Below the pieces are notes generated by a model. That model saw only the letters and a list, made by a program, of their open reading frames with translations. It searched no databases and was not told the origin of the DNA. The translations under genes were made by a program, and so were the position numbers. Positions 1 through 8,346 of a stretch of DNA of 44,644 nt are shown here, piece by piece; within the stretch, counting starts at the first letter, position 1; every line of letters starts with the position of its first letter. This DNA comes from UBA1181 sp045601045. Its GTDB lineage: Bacteria > Bacteroidota > Bacteroidia > Bacteroidales > Paludibacteraceae. The stretch covers positions 1-44,644 of the forward strand of contig JAZRZA010000068.1 of assembly GCA_045601045.1 (NCBI GenBank), read 5' to 3'.

Positions 1-110
1 ACTGCACCTACAACGGCCAGCCGTTGCCGTCCACCGACTACTGGTACCAGATCGACATCGAGGAGATCAACCGCCAGTTCGTCGGACACTTCACGCTGAT
101 CAGAAGATAA
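1..110 (+). CDS. C-terminal end of a T9SS type B sorting-domain protein (5' truncated by window)
   Basis: Only the last 35 codons of this gene are in the window, in the frame beginning at base 3, ending at TAA 108-110. The peptide contains NGQPLPSTDYWYQIDI and ends GHFTLIRR. This matches the end of the gliding-motility-associated C-terminal (CHU_C, type B) domain, in which a G-x-LP-x-G/D-Y-W/Y strand is followed by a final G-x-F/I-x-L-I/K-R strand. Such domains direct proteins through the type IX secretion system to the cell surface. The body of the protein lies outside the window, so its function is unknown. A terminator follows directly. A second type B domain protein is encoded near 26 kb. 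Confidence 0.8.
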   Translation, partial: CTYNGQPLPSTDYWYQIDIEEINRQFVGHFTLIRR

Positions 111-133
111 TCCTCGGATTAACATACTTGAAA

Positions 134-170
134 GAGCCTCCTGGACTTCATCTGGGGGGCTTTTTTTTTC
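134..170 (+). terminator. Rho-independent terminator after the T9SS cargo gene
   Basis: GAGCCTCC pairs with GGGGGGCTT (including G-U pairs) across a loop of about 12 bases, followed by nine T. It lies about 25 bases after the stop codon of the truncated upstream gene. Confidence 0.8.
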
Positions 171-224
171 TCCCATACTCTAACATTTTCTGTGAACAAA
201 TAAGGAAAACGCTTATCTCCTACC

Positions 225-254
225 TTGTCAATAGGGAAATATTTTCTATATTTG
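225..254 (+). promoter_or_regulatory. Bacteroidetes-type promoter for the beta-propeller lipoprotein
   Basis: TTG at 225-227, then exactly 19 bases, then TATATTTG at 247-254. This is the -33/-7 arrangement (TAnnTTTG) recognised by the Bacteroidetes primary sigma factor. The start codon at 287 would give a leader of roughly 27 bases. Confidence 0.75.
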
Positions 255-286
255 CGCTACAATTACAATCACATAATAAAAGAGAA

Positions 287-1375
287 ATGAGAAAAAGAAA
301 TTTTGCGAAATTTTTGGGAGGAGCATTTTTCGCAGCCCTATTTGCGGTAAACTTATCTAGTTGTAAAGAGGAAGACGATAGTTTCGGAAAAGGATCGTCA
401 GCACAAAGTTTAGACTACTCATGCATCATCCTCAACCAGGGAAATTACAGTGAAGCCAACGGAAGCGTCAGTATTTTGGATGAAAACGGTAACATCACCA
501 ACCACGTTTACGCAGACGCGAATGGATACGCCCTCGCTTCCATCATCGAATCGGGTTTCATCAACAACGGAAGACTCATTCTCATTTGCAACAACGAAGA
601 CAAAATTGAAATCCTCAACAAAAGCGATTTCAAAAGAATCTCAACCATCAAGGGCATCGTAACGCCAAGATATGGTGTTGTGATCAACAACTATCTTTTC
701 GTAACATCCGTTCCTGATTGGAACCTTGCTGAAGGTTATGTGTACAAAGTGGATTTGGCTGCCGCCAAAATCGACACATTCGTAAAATTGAACGGACAGC
801 CAGAGGGCATCATCTCTCAAAACGGCAAGGTGATTGTCGGAGAGGGAAGCAACATCAAAGTCATCAATCCGAATACTTTGGAAACCGAAAAATTGGTCAA
901 AGGACCAAGTTCTTTGAGCGTTAAGCATTTCGCCAAAGACAGCAACAACAATGTCTGGGTTTCTCTCATCGGTTACGACCAATTCTGGAACTCAGTGGGT
1001 GGTGTCTCTCAATTGAATTTCAGCAAAGACACAGTCGACAACTACACCCAATTGAACAACATCGCCGGAGAGGGACACTTGAGCTTCAATCCAAGCAAGA
1101 CAGAAATTCTCTACCGTACCGTTGTCGGAGCTTACACAGCAGATGAGACTACATCGATCAACAGTTTCAACATCGCAGGCAAGACTCAAAAGGAGGTAGT
1201 GAAGGGATTGGGCTTCTACGGATTCAATGTAGATCCTAAAAACGGCGATATCTACACAGCAAACATCAACGGTTGGATCACCAACAGTACCTTGCTCATC
1301 TATGACGCGCAAGGTAACGCCAAGAACACTAATAAAACCGCAGGTGTCGGCGCATGCCGTTTCATCTTTGAGTAA
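287..1375 (+). CDS. Surface beta-propeller lipoprotein, DUF5074/YncE-like
   Basis: A 362-residue protein, starting at the ATG at 287. The reading frame is open upstream, but this start gives a proper lipoprotein signal (MRKRNF, hydrophobic stretch, then LSSC with Cys at about residue 26) and sits just after a good promoter. The mature part begins with a DUF5074-type strand (CIILNQGNY...NGSVSILD) and continues as repeated blades such as GQPEGIISQNGKVIVG, NNNVWVSLIG and NGDIYTANING, as expected for a YncE/YVTN-like propeller. Related Bacteroidetes lipoproteins are ligand-binding surface proteins; BtuG, which binds cobalamin, is a relative of this general type. No TonB receptor or B12 riboswitch is visible here, so the ligand is unknown. 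It is a single-gene unit flanked by terminators. Confidence 0.72.
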   Translation: MRKRNFAKFLGGAFFAALFAVNLSSCKEEDDSFGKGSSAQSLDYSCIILNQGNYSEANGSVSILDENGNITNHVYADANGYALASIIESGFINNGRLILICNNEDKIEILNKSDFKRISTIKGIVTPRYGVVINNYLFVTSVPDWNLAEGYVYKVDLAAAKIDTFVKLNGQPEGIISQNGKVIVGEGSNIKVINPNTLETEKLVKGPSSLSVKHFAKDSNNNVWVSLIGYDQFWNSVGGVSQLNFSKDTVDNYTQLNNIAGEGHLSFNPSKTEILYRTVVGAYTADETTSINSFNIAGKTQKEVVKGLGFYGFNVDPKNGDIYTANINGWITNSTLLIYDAQGNAKNTNKTAGVGACRFIFE

Positions 1376-1398
1376 TCCAAGACGAAGTCACATGATTA

Positions 1399-1437
1399 AA
1401 AATCCAGGGTTCTCCTCACAGGGATCCTGGATTTTTT
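1399..1437 (+). terminator. Rho-independent terminator
   Basis: AATCCAGG (1401-1408) pairs perfectly with CCTGGATT (1426-1433), followed by a T-run. It separates the beta-propeller lipoprotein gene from uvrA. Confidence 0.85.
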
Positions 1438-1484
1438 ATATTGAATTGTCAATTAAAAATGCCAATTAAGAAGTGGGAATTCAT

Positions 1485-1492
1485 TAAATTCG
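1485..1492 (+). promoter_or_regulatory. Possible -7 element for uvrA
   Basis: TAAATTCG resembles the Bacteroidetes -7 box TAnnTTTG with one mismatch, 26 bases before the GTG start of uvrA. No TTG is found at the expected -33 distance, so this is tentative. Confidence 0.4.
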
Positions 1493-1518
1493 CGGAATTA
1501 ACGAAATAGATATTCGAA

Positions 1519-4353
1519 GTGGAAAACAAGGACGTGCAAGAAACGGGATGGATTGAGGTCTATGGTGCCAGGGTACACAACTTGAAAAACATTGACGTCA
1601 CCATACCAAGAGACAAACTAACTGTGATAACCGGCCTAAGCGGCAGCGGCAAATCGTCGTTGGCCTTCGACACCATCTACGCGGAGGGACAGAGAAGATA
1701 CATCGAGACCTTCTCCGCCTACGCCAGAAATTTCTTGGGCAACATCGAACGTCCTGACGTGGATAAAATCACAGGATTAAGTCCCGTCATCTCCATTGAA
1801 CAAAAAACCACCAACAAGAATCCTAGATCCACGGTCGGAACCACGACTGAAATCTATGATTTCCTACGTTTGCTCTTCGCCCGTGCTGGAGAGGCCTACT
1901 CTTATGTCACAGGAGAGAAGATGGTAAAATATACCGAAGATCAAATCCTGCAACTGATCCAAACCGACTACAAAGAGGAGGCCGTTCTCATCCTTGCACC
2001 ATTAGTGAATGCCAGGAAAGGACACTACAAGGAACTATTCGAGCAAACACGCAAAAAGGGTTATCTCAATGTCCGTGTGGATGGTGAATTGAAAGAGATC
2101 ACCCACGGAATGAAACTTGACCGATACAAAAACCACACCATCGAGGTGGTAATCGATAAACTAATCATCACGGAGAAAAACGAAAAACGCATCAAAGATT
2201 CCGTCAGAATCGCTATGCGTCAAGGAAATGGCACGCTTATCGTGATGAAAAAGAGCGACAGCAGTTGCCGCCACTTCAGCAAACTATTGATGTGTCCCAC
2301 TTCGGGCATCTCCTATGCAGAACCCGCACCACACAACTTCTCCTTCAACTCTCCTCATGGAGCCTGCGACAAGTGCAAAGGTTTGGGTTACGTCAATGAA
2401 ATAGACCTGGATAAAATCATTCCAGACAAGAAGCAAAGCATCTACAATGGCGGTATCACCCCATTGGGCAAATACAAAAAAGTGCTCTTCTTTTGGTTGT
2501 TGGAATCCATTGCGGAGAAATATGATTTCTCCTTGAAGGATCCTATCGAGAATATTCCGGAAGAGGCACTCAACGTCATCCTCAACGGTACCGACGAACG
2601 CATTTGCATCAAAAACGCTCCGTTGGGAGCTTCCCAATACACCTACTCTTTTGAAGGCGTCATCCGTTACATCGAGATGCAACAGGAAGGTGACACATCC
2701 GCCTCCTCCCAAAAGTGGGCGGAACAATTCAGCAAGACTATCATTTGCCCTGAATGCGGCGGTAGCCGTATCAACTTAGAGGCTAGACACTACCGCATCG
2801 CGGGAAAGAGCATTGACCAATTGGCGCAAATGGATATCGCGGAGTTGCTGGAGTGGAGCAAAAGCGTGGAAAGTGAGTTAAGCGATAAGCAACGCACCAT
2901 CGCCACCGAAATATTGAAAGAGATACAAACACGTCTTCAATTCCTAATGGATGTGGGATTGGACTACCTCTCCCTCAACCGTTCGACCGCTACCCTATCC
3001 GGCGGAGAAAGTCAACGCATCCGCTTGGCGACACAAATCGGTTCGCAACTTGTCAATGTACTTTACATCCTCGACGAGCCAAGCATCGGTCTGCACCAAA
3101 GAGATAACGAAAGGCTCATCAACTCGCTGAAACGATTGCGCGACATCGGCAATTCAATCATTGTGGTGGAACACGATAAAGATATGATGTTGGAGGCGGA
3201 CTACATCGTGGACATGGGTCCTTTGGCGGGACGCAAAGGCGGAAATGTCGTCTATGCAGGCACACCACAAGAGATGTTAAAAACCAGCACGATGACAGCC
3301 AATTACCTCAACGGCGAGAGAAAAATAGAGGTCAGAGAGGTAAAACGTGAGGGAACCGGACAATCCATCAAAATATTCGGAGCGACTGGAAATAATCTGA
3401 AAAAAGTGGATGTGGAGATTCCACTCGGCAAATTAGTTTGCGTGTCTGGCGTATCAGGAAGTGGCAAATCCACCTTGATCAACGACACCCTACAACCCAT
3501 TTTAAGCCAACACTTCTACCACTCCTTGCAAGACCCATTGCCTTATGAAAGAGTGGAGGGAATTGAACACATCGACAAAGTCATCAACGTGGATCAATCC
3601 CCTATCGGTCGTACCCCACGTTCCAACCCAGCCACCTACACGGGGCTATTCGGAGAGATCCGTGAACTTTTCGTCACCCTCCCCGAATCTAAAATGCGTG
3701 GATACAAACCAGGCCGATTTTCCTTTAACGTGAAGGGAGGAAGATGCGAAACCTGCGGAGGAAACGGATTCAGGACCATCGAAATGAACTTCCTTCCCGA
3801 CGTACTCGTTCCTTGCGAAACGTGTCAAGGCAAACGGTACAATCGGGAGACGTTGGAGGTGAGGTTCAAAGGAAAGTCTATTGCGGATGTACTGGACATG
3901 ACCATCAACATGGCCGTGGAGTTCTTCGAGAATATTCCATCCATCTATCATAAAGTCAAAACACTCCAAGAAATCGGATTAGGGTACATTCGCTTGGGAC
4001 AACCATCCACCACCCTATCCGGAGGAGAGAGCCAACGCATAAAACTCGCCACAGAATTGATGCGCAAAGAGACTGGTAATACGCTATACATTTTGGACGA
4101 GCCTACTACTGGACTCCATTTCGAGGACATCAGAATTCTATTGGATGTACTCAACAAACTCACAGACCGAGGAAACTCCATCATTGTCATAGAGCATAAT
4201 ATGGATGTCATCAAGGCTGCGGACTATGTCATAGACATGGGACCTGAAGGCGGTAGAGGCGGCGGAACCATCGTAGCGACAGGCACACCGGAGGAGATCG
4301 CGAAAAACAAGAAGAGCGCTACGGGTATCTACTTAAAGAAAGAATTGGCATAA
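1519..4353 (+). CDS. uvrA: Excinuclease ABC subunit A
   Basis: The 944-residue damage-recognition ATPase of nucleotide excision repair, which loads UvrB at lesions. The start is GTG; residues 10-20 (GWIEVYGARVHNLK) match the conserved UvrA N-terminus. Two ABC ATPase modules are present: Walker A GLSGSGKSS at residues 39-47 and GVSGSGKST near 643, each with an LSGGESQRI signature (about 492 and 832) and a downstream ILDEP Walker B. The C-terminal zinc module is intact (CETCGG...CETCQGKRYN, four Cys). The N-terminal zinc module looks incomplete: the first pair reads CPTSG, with Ser where the second Cys is usual, while the second pair CDKC is present. Length fits the family. Transcribed alone; no clear terminator follows. 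Confidence 0.97.
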   Translation: MENKDVQETGWIEVYGARVHNLKNIDVTIPRDKLTVITGLSGSGKSSLAFDTIYAEGQRRYIETFSAYARNFLGNIERPDVDKITGLSPVISIEQKTTNKNPRSTVGTTTEIYDFLRLLFARAGEAYSYVTGEKMVKYTEDQILQLIQTDYKEEAVLILAPLVNARKGHYKELFEQTRKKGYLNVRVDGELKEITHGMKLDRYKNHTIEVVIDKLIITEKNEKRIKDSVRIAMRQGNGTLIVMKKSDSSCRHFSKLLMCPTSGISYAEPAPHNFSFNSPHGACDKCKGLGYVNEIDLDKIIPDKKQSIYNGGITPLGKYKKVLFFWLLESIAEKYDFSLKDPIENIPEEALNVILNGTDERICIKNAPLGASQYTYSFEGVIRYIEMQQEGDTSASSQKWAEQFSKTIICPECGGSRINLEARHYRIAGKSIDQLAQMDIAELLEWSKSVESELSDKQRTIATEILKEIQTRLQFLMDVGLDYLSLNRSTATLSGGESQRIRLATQIGSQLVNVLYILDEPSIGLHQRDNERLINSLKRLRDIGNSIIVVEHDKDMMLEADYIVDMGPLAGRKGGNVVYAGTPQEMLKTSTMTANYLNGERKIEVREVKREGTGQSIKIFGATGNNLKKVDVEIPLGKLVCVSGVSGSGKSTLINDTLQPILSQHFYHSLQDPLPYERVEGIEHIDKVINVDQSPIGRTPRSNPATYTGLFGEIRELFVTLPESKMRGYKPGRFSFNVKGGRCETCGGNGFRTIEMNFLPDVLVPCETCQGKRYNRETLEVRFKGKSIADVLDMTINMAVEFFENIPSIYHKVKTLQEIGLGYIRLGQPSTTLSGGESQRIKLATELMRKETGNTLYILDEPTTGLHFEDIRILLDVLNKLTDRGNSIIVIEHNMDVIKAADYVIDMGPEGGRGGGTIVATGTPEEIAKNKKSATGIYLKKELA

Positions 4354-4483
4354 ACCATAACTTATTATTTATCAATAAAGTAAGGTCGTTTTTCGTGCGA
4401 ATTATTCTCAATTGTTGAAAACGTGTTAATCCTTTTTAACCACGAGTTCGGGTTTAAGACAAGAGGGAATGGAAAAAAATATA

Positions 4484-4491
4484 TATATTCG
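4484..4491 (+). promoter_or_regulatory. Possible -7 element for the parAB operon
   Basis: TATATTCG resembles the Bacteroidetes -7 consensus with one mismatch and lies 24 bases before the parA start. No good -33 TTG is seen. Confidence 0.45.
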
Positions 4492-4515
4492 CGTAAAACA
4501 AAACTTCATGTCCTT

Positions 4516-5301
4516 ATGGGAAAGATTATAGCAATCGCAAATCAAAAAGGTGGTGTGGGAAAGACCACAACCGCTGTGAATTTGGCAGCATCTTTGGCAG
4601 TATTGGAGAAGAAAGTGTTGATCGTGGATGCCGATCCACAGGCCAACGCTTCCTCTGGTTTGGGATTGGATGTCCGCAAACTCAAAAAGACTGTGTACGA
4701 ATGCATCTCTGGCGAAATCGACCCACATGAGGCTATCTACGACACCGAATTGGACAATCTCAAAATCATACCATCTCACGTGGATTTGGTAGGAGCTGAG
4801 GTGGAGATGATCAACCTCAAAGACAGAGAAAAATACATGAAGAATATGTTGGAGACATTGCGAAAGGATTACGATTACATCCTCATCGATTGTTGTCCTT
4901 CCCTGGGTTTGATCACCATCAACTCATTGACAGCGGCAGACTCCATCATCATACCGGTACAATGTGAGTTCTTCGCATTGGAGGGAATCGCGAAGTTGCT
5001 CTCCACCATCAAGTTGGTCAAGAGCAAATTGAACCCTGGATTGGAGATCGAGGGATTCCTTTTGACCATGTACGACGCACGTACCACCCTCAACAGAATG
5101 GTGGTGGAAGATGTCAGAAAGAACTTCAAGGATATGGTATTCGACACCATCATCCAAAGGAATGTCCGTCTAAGTGAAGCACCAAGTTACGGCAAGCCAG
5201 TCATCACCTATGATGCGGACTCCCGTGGTGCCATCAACTACATGAGCCTCGCCAACGAGGTGATTATCAGAAATTCCAGAAACGCTAATCCAGAAGCATA
5301 A
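4516..5301 (+). CDS. parA: Chromosome-partitioning ATPase ParA (Soj)
   Basis: A 261-residue MinD/ParA-type ATPase that works with ParB-parS to segregate the replicated origin region. The ATG at 4516 is chosen because it yields MGKIIAIANQKGGVGKTT, with the deviant Walker A KGGVGKT at residues 11-17. The longer open frame upstream carries no homologous residues. DADPQ (Walker A') and the IDCCPSLG Walker B region are present, as is the RNVRLSEAPSYGKP motif typical of chromosomal Soj proteins. First gene of a parA-parB-DUF5683-mltD run; parB starts 2 bases after its stop. Confidence 0.96.
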   Translation: MGKIIAIANQKGGVGKTTTAVNLAASLAVLEKKVLIVDADPQANASSGLGLDVRKLKKTVYECISGEIDPHEAIYDTELDNLKIIPSHVDLVGAEVEMINLKDREKYMKNMLETLRKDYDYILIDCCPSLGLITINSLTAADSIIIPVQCEFFALEGIAKLLSTIKLVKSKLNPGLEIEGFLLTMYDARTTLNRMVVEDVRKNFKDMVFDTIIQRNVRLSEAPSYGKPVITYDADSRGAINYMSLANEVIIRNSRNANPEA

Positions 5302-5303
5302 CT

Positions 5304-6173
5304 ATGGCAAAAAAATTCGGAGGTTTGAACAGAGGAATCGACTCTTTGATTCCTACCAATGGCGCATCATCCATCAACGAGATCAACATCGAAGAAATAG
5401 AGGCGAACCCAGGCCAACCACGTCGCAACTTCGACGAGGAGGCACTGAATGAGTTAGCGGATTCCATCAAACAAATCGGTGTGGTACAACCTATCACCTT
5501 ACGCAAGCAAGAGAATGGCAAGTACCAGATCATCGCGGGAGAGCGTCGTTTCAGAGCCTCTCAAATCGCAGGATTGAAATCCATTCCAGCCTACATTCGT
5601 GAAGTAAACGAAAACGAATTGATGGAGATGGCCCTCATCGAAAACATCCAACGAGAGGATTTGAACGCCATAGAAGAGGCGCTTGCTTACCAAAACTTAA
5701 TGGATAAATGCGACTACACCCAAGATCAATTGAGTGAGCGTGTAGGCAAGAAGCGCGCTACCGTCGCCAACTATCTTCGTTTGCTCCGATTACCAGCAGA
5801 GATTCAGATGTCGGTGAAAGACAAAAAGATCGACATGGGCCATGCCCGCGCTTTGATGGGTATCGAAAACACGGGGGACCAACTCAAAGTTTATAAAATG
5901 ATCATAGAGGAGGGATTATCCGTAAGACGCGTGGAGGAGATCGCCAAAGAACTACGAGAGGGCAAAAAAGGGACACCTCGCAAGAAGGGAAGTTCCGCTC
6001 AAAACACATTAGAGGATTACGCCGAGATGAAGAAAAAACTCTCCAATTTGTTCGGAACACCAATCAATATGACTTGCAACGACAAAGGCAAGGGAAAAAT
6101 CACCATCTCTTTCAACAATGACGACGAGATGGTTAAGATTTTCAGCATGTTAGACTCCATAAAAAAATCATAA
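5304..6173 (+). CDS. parB: Chromosome-partitioning protein ParB (Spo0J), CTPase clamp
   Basis: A 289-residue parS-binding protein that forms a CTP-dependent sliding clamp and stimulates ParA. Residues 35-84 hold the N-terminal ParB/sulfiredoxin fold with PGQPRRNFD and the CTP-binding GERRFR motif (79-84). ENIQREDLN (113-121) follows, then the helix-turn-helix DNA-binding region (TQDQLSERVGKKRATVANYLRLLRLP) and a C-terminal dimerisation tail. Length is normal. It is probably translationally coupled to parA. No parS palindrome resembling TGTTNCACGTGNAACA was found in the window. Confidence 0.96.
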   Translation: MAKKFGGLNRGIDSLIPTNGASSINEINIEEIEANPGQPRRNFDEEALNELADSIKQIGVVQPITLRKQENGKYQIIAGERRFRASQIAGLKSIPAYIREVNENELMEMALIENIQREDLNAIEEALAYQNLMDKCDYTQDQLSERVGKKRATVANYLRLLRLPAEIQMSVKDKKIDMGHARALMGIENTGDQLKVYKMIIEEGLSVRRVEEIAKELREGKKGTPRKKGSSAQNTLEDYAEMKKKLSNLFGTPINMTCNDKGKGKITISFNNDDEMVKIFSMLDSIKKS

Positions 6174-6182
6174 TCAAAGACA

Positions 6183-6929
6183 TTGAAACATCTTCTCTCC
6201 ATAATCGGGTGCTGCGTCGCATTGTTCACACTGACATTAACCGTCAGTGCGCAAGAGGCTGACACGCTACTTGTAGCCGACACCTTGGCACACGAAGTGG
6301 AGGATAAAGTAACAATGGGAACGGAAGGCGAAGTGATTCCAATCTCCATCGAGGCCGTGGAAAAAGCAGACGACAACACAATGCTCGTCTCGCTCAAGGA
6401 GAATAAAAAGGAACGCAAACTACACGTCAAAAAAGAGTATTTCACGCCTGATCCTAAGAGAGCCACATGGTACTCCATCGTATGTCCCGGATTAGGCCAA
6501 ATATACAATAGAAGTTATTGGAAGCTCCCGATCGTTTATGGAGGCATGTTGGCATGCACCTACCTGATTTCGTGGAACGGTAGAATGTACAACGATTACC
6601 GGAACGCCTACCATGACATTATTGACAACGACCCTAAAACCAACAGCTACGTTTCACTTTACCCCTCCTACGACGGATCGCAATCTTGGCTTCCCAACAC
6701 ACTGAAGTCCAAGACCAACAACTACCGACGTTCCAGGGACATCAGTGTATTCGTCATGGTATTACTTTATATGGTGACCGCAGTGGACGCCTTTGTGGAC
6801 GCCCACCTTTACGACTTTACCGTATCAGACGACTTATCACTCCGTGTGGAGCCGATTATAAACGGCATACAGACTGGCGACAACACAAGAACCAGATCTT
6901 TCGGTATGCAGTGTAGTATAACATTTTAA
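6183..6929 (+). CDS. DUF5683 membrane protein of the parAB locus
   Basis: A 248-residue protein. The only sensible start is TTG at 6183: the same frame is closed by the parB stop 9 bases upstream, and TTG gives a clean signal peptide (MKHLLSIIGCCVALFTLTLT, then VSAQE). The core motif WYSIVCPGLGQIYNRSYWK, followed by hydrophobic LPIVYGGMLACTYLISW, identifies DUF5683. A second hydrophobic segment (SVFVMVLLYMVTAVDAFVDA) lies near residues 190-210. The Pro-Gly-Leu-Gly-Gln-Ile-Tyr hairpin is typical of small multi-helix membrane proteins. It is commonly found between parB and a lytic transglycosylase gene in Bacteroidales, but its function is unknown. An atypical start codon may keep its expression below that of parAB. 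Confidence 0.85.
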   Translation: MKHLLSIIGCCVALFTLTLTVSAQEADTLLVADTLAHEVEDKVTMGTEGEVIPISIEAVEKADDNTMLVSLKENKKERKLHVKKEYFTPDPKRATWYSIVCPGLGQIYNRSYWKLPIVYGGMLACTYLISWNGRMYNDYRNAYHDIIDNDPKTNSYVSLYPSYDGSQSWLPNTLKSKTNNYRRSRDISVFVMVLLYMVTAVDAFVDAHLYDFTVSDDLSLRVEPIINGIQTGDNTRTRSFGMQCSITF

Positions 6930-6981
6930 GAATCGCGCATAGCAGATTCCACAACGAGCAGAAATAACAAATAACGCAATA

Positions 6982-8340
6982 ATGTTAAAGCATTTTTCGA
7001 CATTACTCGTCGCGGCATTTTTTGTGACGAGCGTCATGGCCCAAGAATCAGCAGAGGAAGCAAACATCCAGGAGGAGAGCCAAGAGCAAGAGCAAGAGAA
7101 TCAAGAGCAAGCGGACTTGGCCTTGATGGATTCCATCGAATCCGCCAACGCGAAAAAACCGGAGCAGGTATACCTCGACCTTCCGATGGGATTCGACAGT
7201 GAGATGGACAGCCTTTTGAACGACTACTACAAATCAGTTATCGTTGATCAGAAGAAACGCAAATGCGTATCCGATAGTATCGGCGTAGGATGCAGCGACG
7301 ACGTATACATCTCCCGTCTGCAGAAAATTCCAGCCGTCATGGAACTTACCTACAACCCCATCGTCAAGAAGCACATCGAACTATATGTATTGAAAAGACG
7401 CAAACAGGTCGAAAACATGCTTGGCATCGGAGAGTACTATTTCCCTATCTTCGAGCAGGCTTTGGACGCCGCAGGACTCCCTATCGAGTTGAAGCACCTT
7501 CCTGTCATCGAATCCGCCTTGAATCCATGTGCCTTCTCCCGTGCCGGAGCATCTGGACTTTGGCAATTCATGTACGGAACAGGTAAAATATACGGATTGG
7601 AAGGCAACAGTTTGATTGACGACAGAAGAGACCCGATCAAATCCACCAACGCGGCGGTTAGATTTCTTCGTGACCTTTACAAAATTTACGGAGATTGGTC
7701 GTTGGTCATCGCAGCCTACAACTGCGGTCCTGGCAACGTAAACAAAGCCATCAAACGTGCCGGAGGCAAAAAAGATTACTGGGCCATCTACCCATATCTT
7801 CCAATGGAGACCAGAGGTTATGTGCCTGCCTTTATCGCAGCCACCTACGCCATGACCTACTACAAGGAACACAACATTTGCCCTGCCCAAATGCAGATGC
7901 CAGTATTGTGCGACACCATCAAATTGAAAGAGCGTGTTCACTTAGAACAGATCTCCAATGTTTTGAATATCGATGTGAAACTTTTGCGTAGCCTCAACCC
8001 GCAATATAGAAAAGATATCATCCCTGGCAACGGAGAGACCTACACTTTATGCTTACCGCAAAGAAGCGTCAGCGGATTCATTAGTCAAAAGGATTCCATC
8101 ATCGCCTACAAAGCGGACTCGTTCAACGTGAACCGCGCGGTTGTTCTACCAGCCCAAGCTGACCCTTACTTCAGAGGAGGTGGTGGCGGTGGAGCCGTCA
8201 AAGGCGTCTATGTGGTGAAGAAGGGAGATTCTCTCTCCTCCATCGCCAAGAAGAGGAAGGTTACTGTCGCCCAATTAAAAAAATGGAACGGCTTGAAATC
8301 CGACAAGATCAAAGTGGGACAAAAGCTGAAGATCAAGTAA
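6982..8340 (+). CDS. mltD: Membrane-bound lytic murein transglycosylase D-like, with LysM
   Basis: A 452-residue periplasmic enzyme that cleaves the MurNAc-GlcNAc bond of peptidoglycan, leaving 1,6-anhydro ends. It has an N-terminal signal peptide ending near VMAQES and a low-complexity Glu/Gln-rich linker (about residues 22-45). The SLT family 1 domain shows the catalytic Glu at residue 177 in LPVIESALNP, then GASGLWQFM, DDRRDP, AAYNCGPGNV and ETRGYVPAF. A Gly-rich hinge (GGGGGG, about residue 395) precedes a single C-terminal LysM domain (YVVKKGDSLSSIAKK...VGQKLKIK). Last gene of the parAB run; its stop lies 6 bases from the end of the convergent mnmA. Confidence 0.93.
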   Translation: MLKHFSTLLVAAFFVTSVMAQESAEEANIQEESQEQEQENQEQADLALMDSIESANAKKPEQVYLDLPMGFDSEMDSLLNDYYKSVIVDQKKRKCVSDSIGVGCSDDVYISRLQKIPAVMELTYNPIVKKHIELYVLKRRKQVENMLGIGEYYFPIFEQALDAAGLPIELKHLPVIESALNPCAFSRAGASGLWQFMYGTGKIYGLEGNSLIDDRRDPIKSTNAAVRFLRDLYKIYGDWSLVIAAYNCGPGNVNKAIKRAGGKKDYWAIYPYLPMETRGYVPAFIAATYAMTYYKEHNICPAQMQMPVLCDTIKLKERVHLEQISNVLNIDVKLLRSLNPQYRKDIIPGNGETYTLCLPQRSVSGFISQKDSIIAYKADSFNVNRAVVLPAQADPYFRGGGGGGAVKGVYVVKKGDSLSSIAKKRKVTVAQLKKWNGLKSDKIKVGQKLKIK

Positions 8341-8346
8341 ACGAAC

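Noticed and set aside
128..286. Extended N-terminus of the beta-propeller lipoprotein
   Set aside because: The extension covers the upstream terminator and promoter, and would place the lipoprotein signal internally. The ATG at 287 is the sensible start.
287..1375. Firm assignment as a cobalamin-binding BtuG protein
   Set aside because: Only the general propeller type is shared. No btuB receptor, B12 riboswitch or ligand motif can be seen.
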